Positions 4,823 through 7,371 of a DNA stretch of 7,371 nt are shown here, one piece after another (position 1 is the stretch's first letter; each line of letters opens with the position of its first letter). The stretch spans positions 1-7,371 of the forward strand of contig WGFF01000055.1 of the NCBI GenBank assembly GCA_015492355.1, given 5' to 3'. Made by a program: the position numbers and the translations under genes. This DNA comes from Deltaproteobacteria bacterium (GTDB lineage: Bacteria > Desulfobacterota > GWC2-55-46 > S146-73). The notes beneath the pieces are model-generated. The model was not told where the DNA came from. It did no database searches and saw nothing but the letters and a program-made list of their open reading frames with translations.

Positions 4823-7252
4823 ATGTTTTTCAAGGGAAATAAGGGCGAGAGGAATCTTCTAACAGTTCCACTTATACCTCTGAGGGATATCATAATCTTC
4901 CCGCACATGGTGGTCCCTCTCTTTGTTGGCAGGGAGAAGTCCATGAAGGCGCTGGATTATGCCATGGGCAGTGACAAGAACATACTCCTTTCCGCCCAGA
5001 AGAAGGCAAAAACAGACGATCCCTCACCAGATGATATCTACGAGGTGGGTACCATAGGTGTGATACTCCAGCTCCTGAGGCTACCGGATGGTACGGTGAA
5101 GGTGCTCGTTGAGGGGAAGAGAAGGGCGAGGATAAAGGAGTTTGTATCCCAGGAAGACTGTTTCATGGTGAAGGTGGAGGAGATAGAGGAACCAGCTGAT
5201 GAGGGTATAGAGACAGAGGCACTTATAAGGTCTGTGCTCAGCTCCTTTGAGACCTATGTAAAGCTCAACAAGAGGGTGCCTCCAGAGATAATCATGAGTG
5301 TCACCTCCATAGAGGAGCCGGGCAAGCTTGCAGATACCATAGCGACCCATCTCACAGTGAAGATAGAGGACAAGCAGTCTCTCCTTGAGGTGCCGAATCC
5401 CACCAGGAGGCTTGAGCGCCTCTACAGCATAATAGACGGTGAGATAGAGATACTCCAGGTGGAACAGAGGATACGCCAGCGTGTAAAGAGGCAGATGGAA
5501 CGTACACAGAAGGAGTACTATCTCAGCGAGCAGATGAAGGCGATCCAGAAGGAGCTCGGCGAGAAGGACGAGTTTAAGAGCGAGATACAGGAACTGGAAG
5601 AGAAGATAAAGACCAAGAAGATGTCCAAGGAGGCGACCAAGAAGGCAAGGCATGAGCTCAAAAAACTCAAGTTCATGTCCCCCATGTCTGCAGAGGCAAC
5701 TGTGGTGAGGAACTACCTGGACTGGCTTTTGAGTCTTCCATGGGGCAATCTTACACAGGAAAAGAAGGATATAAAGGAGGCAGAGAGGGTACTCGAGGAA
5801 GACCACTACGGGCTTAAGAATGTAAAGGAGAGGATACTGGAGTATCTGGCTGTGAGGAGTCTGGTGGACAAGATGAAGGGTCCCATACTCTGTCTCGTTG
5901 GTCCACCAGGGGTGGGTAAGACCTCCCTTGCCAAGTCCATAGCAAGGGCAACGGGCAGGAACTTTGTAAGACTCTCCCTCGGTGGGGTGAAGGACGAGGC
6001 AGAGATAAGGGGACACAGAAGGACGTATATAGGCTCCATGCCGGGAAAGATAATACAGTCCCTTAAGAAGGCAGGTTCAAACAACCCAGTGTTTCTGCTC
6101 GATGAGGTTGACAAGATGAGCCACGACTTCAGGGGGGACCCTGCATCCGCCCTACTCGAGGTGCTCGACCCGGAGCAGAACCATGCCTTCAATGACCATT
6201 ATCTCGATTGTGATTACGACCTTTCAAAGATAATGTTCATAACCACTGCAAACTCTGTCCAGGGTATACCCTATCCGCTCCTCGACAGGATGGAGATAAT
6301 AAGGATACCCGGATATACGGAGATAGAAAAACTCCATATAGCAGAGAGGTTCCTCATCCCGAAGCAGTTGAAGCTCCATGGACTGACACCCGACAATCTT
6401 GAGATAAAGAAGCCGACCATACTCACCATCATAAGGCGCTATACCAGAGAGGCTGGTGTAAGGAACCTTGAAAGACAGATAGAGACCATCTGTAGGAAGG
6501 TTGCGAGGGAACTGCTCGAAAAGGACAGGACCATCAGGGTGAGGGTGACATCGAGGAATCTGCAGAAATACCTCGGTGTACCCAAGTACCGCCACGGTAT
6601 GATAGAGGAGTGTGATGAGGTGGGTGTTGCAACCGGGCTTGCCTGGACTGAATTCGGTGGTGAACTCCTTGCAACAGAGGTCGCACTGGTGCCTGGCAAG
6701 GGTAAACTTATAATCACAGGCAAACTCGGTGATGTGATGCAGGAATCCGCACAGGCAGCAATGACATACATAAGGAGCAGAGCCATAGAGTTCGGGCTTG
6801 AGAAGGACTTTTACCAGAAACTCGATGTGCATATCCACATTCCAGAGGGTGCCATTCCAAAGGACGGTCCCTCAGCAGGCATAACAATGGCAACAGCCAT
6901 TGCATCCGCCCTTATAAGGATACCTGTGCGCAAGGATGTGGCTATGACAGGAGAGATAACGCTCCGTGGCAAGGTACTCCCCATAGGTGGGCTCAAGGAA
7001 AAACTCCTGGCTGCCCACAGGGGGGGTATACCAATAGTGCTCATACCCAAGGAGAATGAAAAAGACCTGAAGGAGATACCGAGACAGATACTCAAGAAGG
7101 TAAAGCCAGTTCTGGTGGAACACATGGATGAAGTGCTCGTGCGCGCCCTCAACGTGAAGAAGAAGGAGGATATATTCAGGGGACCGAAGGAGGAGTTCGA
7201 AAAGGAGCGTACAACCAGGGACGTGCAGACAGATGTGGTGATGAGGCACTGA
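4823..7252 (+). CDS. lon: ATP-dependent protease Lon (La), bacterial LonA type
   Basis: Lon is a cytosolic homohexameric AAA+ serine protease that removes misfolded proteins and selected regulators. With the ATG at 4823 it has 809 residues, close to E. coli Lon (784). In order there are the N-terminal substrate-binding domain, opening with VPLIPLRDIIIFPHMVVPLFVGREKS; a long charged coiled coil at about 205-290; the AAA+ module with Walker A GPPGVGKT (360-367), Walker B VFLLDEVD (423-430), a sensor-1 TAN motif (475-477) and arginine finger in LLDRMEI (Arg489); and the protease domain with catalytic Ser684 in KDGPSAG and Lys727 in GGLKEKLL. Ser and Lys are 43 residues apart, as in E. coli (679/722). 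The tail after about 780 is charged and may be disordered. A GTG at 4790 would add 11 residues without a good ribosome site. The gap to clpX is 45 bp, so co-transcription is likely; no terminator follows before tRNA-Val. Confidence 0.97.
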   Translation: MFFKGNKGERNLLTVPLIPLRDIIIFPHMVVPLFVGREKSMKALDYAMGSDKNILLSAQKKAKTDDPSPDDIYEVGTIGVILQLLRLPDGTVKVLVEGKRRARIKEFVSQEDCFMVKVEEIEEPADEGIETEALIRSVLSSFETYVKLNKRVPPEIIMSVTSIEEPGKLADTIATHLTVKIEDKQSLLEVPNPTRRLERLYSIIDGEIEILQVEQRIRQRVKRQMERTQKEYYLSEQMKAIQKELGEKDEFKSEIQELEEKIKTKKMSKEATKKARHELKKLKFMSPMSAEATVVRNYLDWLLSLPWGNLTQEKKDIKEAERVLEEDHYGLKNVKERILEYLAVRSLVDKMKGPILCLVGPPGVGKTSLAKSIARATGRNFVRLSLGGVKDEAEIRGHRRTYIGSMPGKIIQSLKKAGSNNPVFLLDEVDKMSHDFRGDPASALLEVLDPEQNHAFNDHYLDCDYDLSKIMFITTANSVQGIPYPLLDRMEIIRIPGYTEIEKLHIAERFLIPKQLKLHGLTPDNLEIKKPTILTIIRRYTREAGVRNLERQIETICRKVARELLEKDRTIRVRVTSRNLQKYLGVPKYRHGMIEECDEVGVATGLAWTEFGGELLATEVALVPGKGKLIITGKLGDVMQESAQAAMTYIRSRAIEFGLEKDFYQKLDVHIHIPEGAIPKDGPSAGITMATAIASALIRIPVRKDVAMTGEITLRGKVLPIGGLKEKLLAAHRGGIPIVLIPKENEKDLKEIPRQILKKVKPVLVEHMDEVLVRALNVKKKEDIFRGPKEEFEKERTTRDVQTDVVMRH

Positions 7253-7258
7253 TAGGAC

Positions 7259-7287
7259 TTGACAAATAGATAGAAAGTTGTTAGAAG
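7259..7287 (+). promoter_or_regulatory. Sigma70-type promoter of tRNA-Val
   Basis: A perfect -35 box TTGACA (7259-7264) and a -10 box TAGAAG (7282-7287, 4 of 6) are exactly 17 bp apart. Start near 7294 would leave a leader of about 7 nt before the tRNA, typical of a tRNA gene. The -35 lies only 6 bp after the lon stop. The AT-rich stretch continues to 7300. Confidence 0.6.
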
Positions 7288-7300
7288 TTTTATTTCGATT

Positions 7301-7371
7301 GGGCGGATAGCTCAGTTGGGAGAGCGCAGCCCTTACAAGGCTGAGGTCACAGGTTCGATCCCTGTTCCGCC
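7301..7371 (+). tRNA. tRNA-Val (anticodon UAC), 3' end cut by the window
   Basis: Class I cloverleaf: acceptor GGGCGGA (7301-7307) pairs with TCCGCC (7366-7371), and the final pairing base, the discriminator and any encoded CCA lie beyond the window. The D stem is GCTC/GAGC (7310-7313, 7322-7325). The anticodon stem is CAGCC/GGCTG (7327-7331, 7339-7343) with the loop CTTACAA, placing TAC at 7334-7336 for valine GUA and other GUN codons. The T stem is ACAGG/CCTGT around TTCGATC. In E. coli hupB follows lon; here the next gene is this tRNA, possibly the first of a cluster. Confidence 0.96.

Noticed and set aside
5081..6016. 311-codon open frame on the - strand inside lon
   Set aside because: It is antisense to a conserved Lon region and its Leu/Tyr/His/Cys-rich product is what the ATA/AGG-biased lon codons give on the other strand; no ribosome site or family resemblance.

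Overview
The window is a conserved bacterial protein quality-control locus. In order, all on the + strand, it holds the 3' part of a methyl-accepting chemotaxis protein gene, a tRNA-Leu(UAG) gene, tig (trigger factor), clpP, clpX, lon and, cut by the right edge, a tRNA-Val(UAC) gene. The order tig-clpP-clpX-lon is the same as in E. coli and many other Gram-negative bacteria. I found no mobile gene, CRISPR array, secretion or defence system, and nothing that I would call a new biological system. The less ordinary signals lie in the two gaps of nearly 300 bp and in some protein details.

Organism: the genes are bacterial. The codon choice is striking, with Ile mostly ATA and Arg mostly AGG or AGA, together with Lys/Glu-rich proteins and G-runs. 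Together with the MCP signalling-tip variant (NAAIIAAQSGE), this suggests an anaerobic and possibly thermophilic lineage near Nitrospirota or the former Deltaproteobacteria. That placement is inference and is weak below phylum level.

Layout: 2-871 is the MCP signalling domain, without its sensor and membrane parts. The gap 872-1164 contains a good sigma70-type promoter (915-943). Its expected start falls at the 5' side of a stem whose 3' partner is followed by a U-rich stretch, so there may be a small RNA of about 114 nt, or this may simply be the leader of the tRNA-Leu/tig transcript. tRNA-Leu (1165-1247) is only 30 bp from the preferred tig start, with no terminator between them. After tig, the gap 2589-2866 holds a promoter right behind the tig stop, a degenerate inverted repeat of about 130 bp, two small hairpins, a second weaker promoter and the clpP ribosome site. 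clpP, clpX and lon then follow with gaps of 42 and 45 bp, which reads as one operon. A promoter directly behind lon serves tRNA-Val.

How the genes work together: trigger factor binds nascent chains at the ribosome exit tunnel. ClpX unfolds tagged or damaged proteins and feeds them to the ClpP tetradecamer. Lon is a second, self-contained ATP-dependent protease. All catalytic and nucleotide-binding residues that I can check in ClpP, ClpX and Lon are intact. In trigger factor the FKBP domain has lost the Pro-Gly-Phe segment of its active-site region, so it may act as a chaperone with little prolyl isomerase activity.
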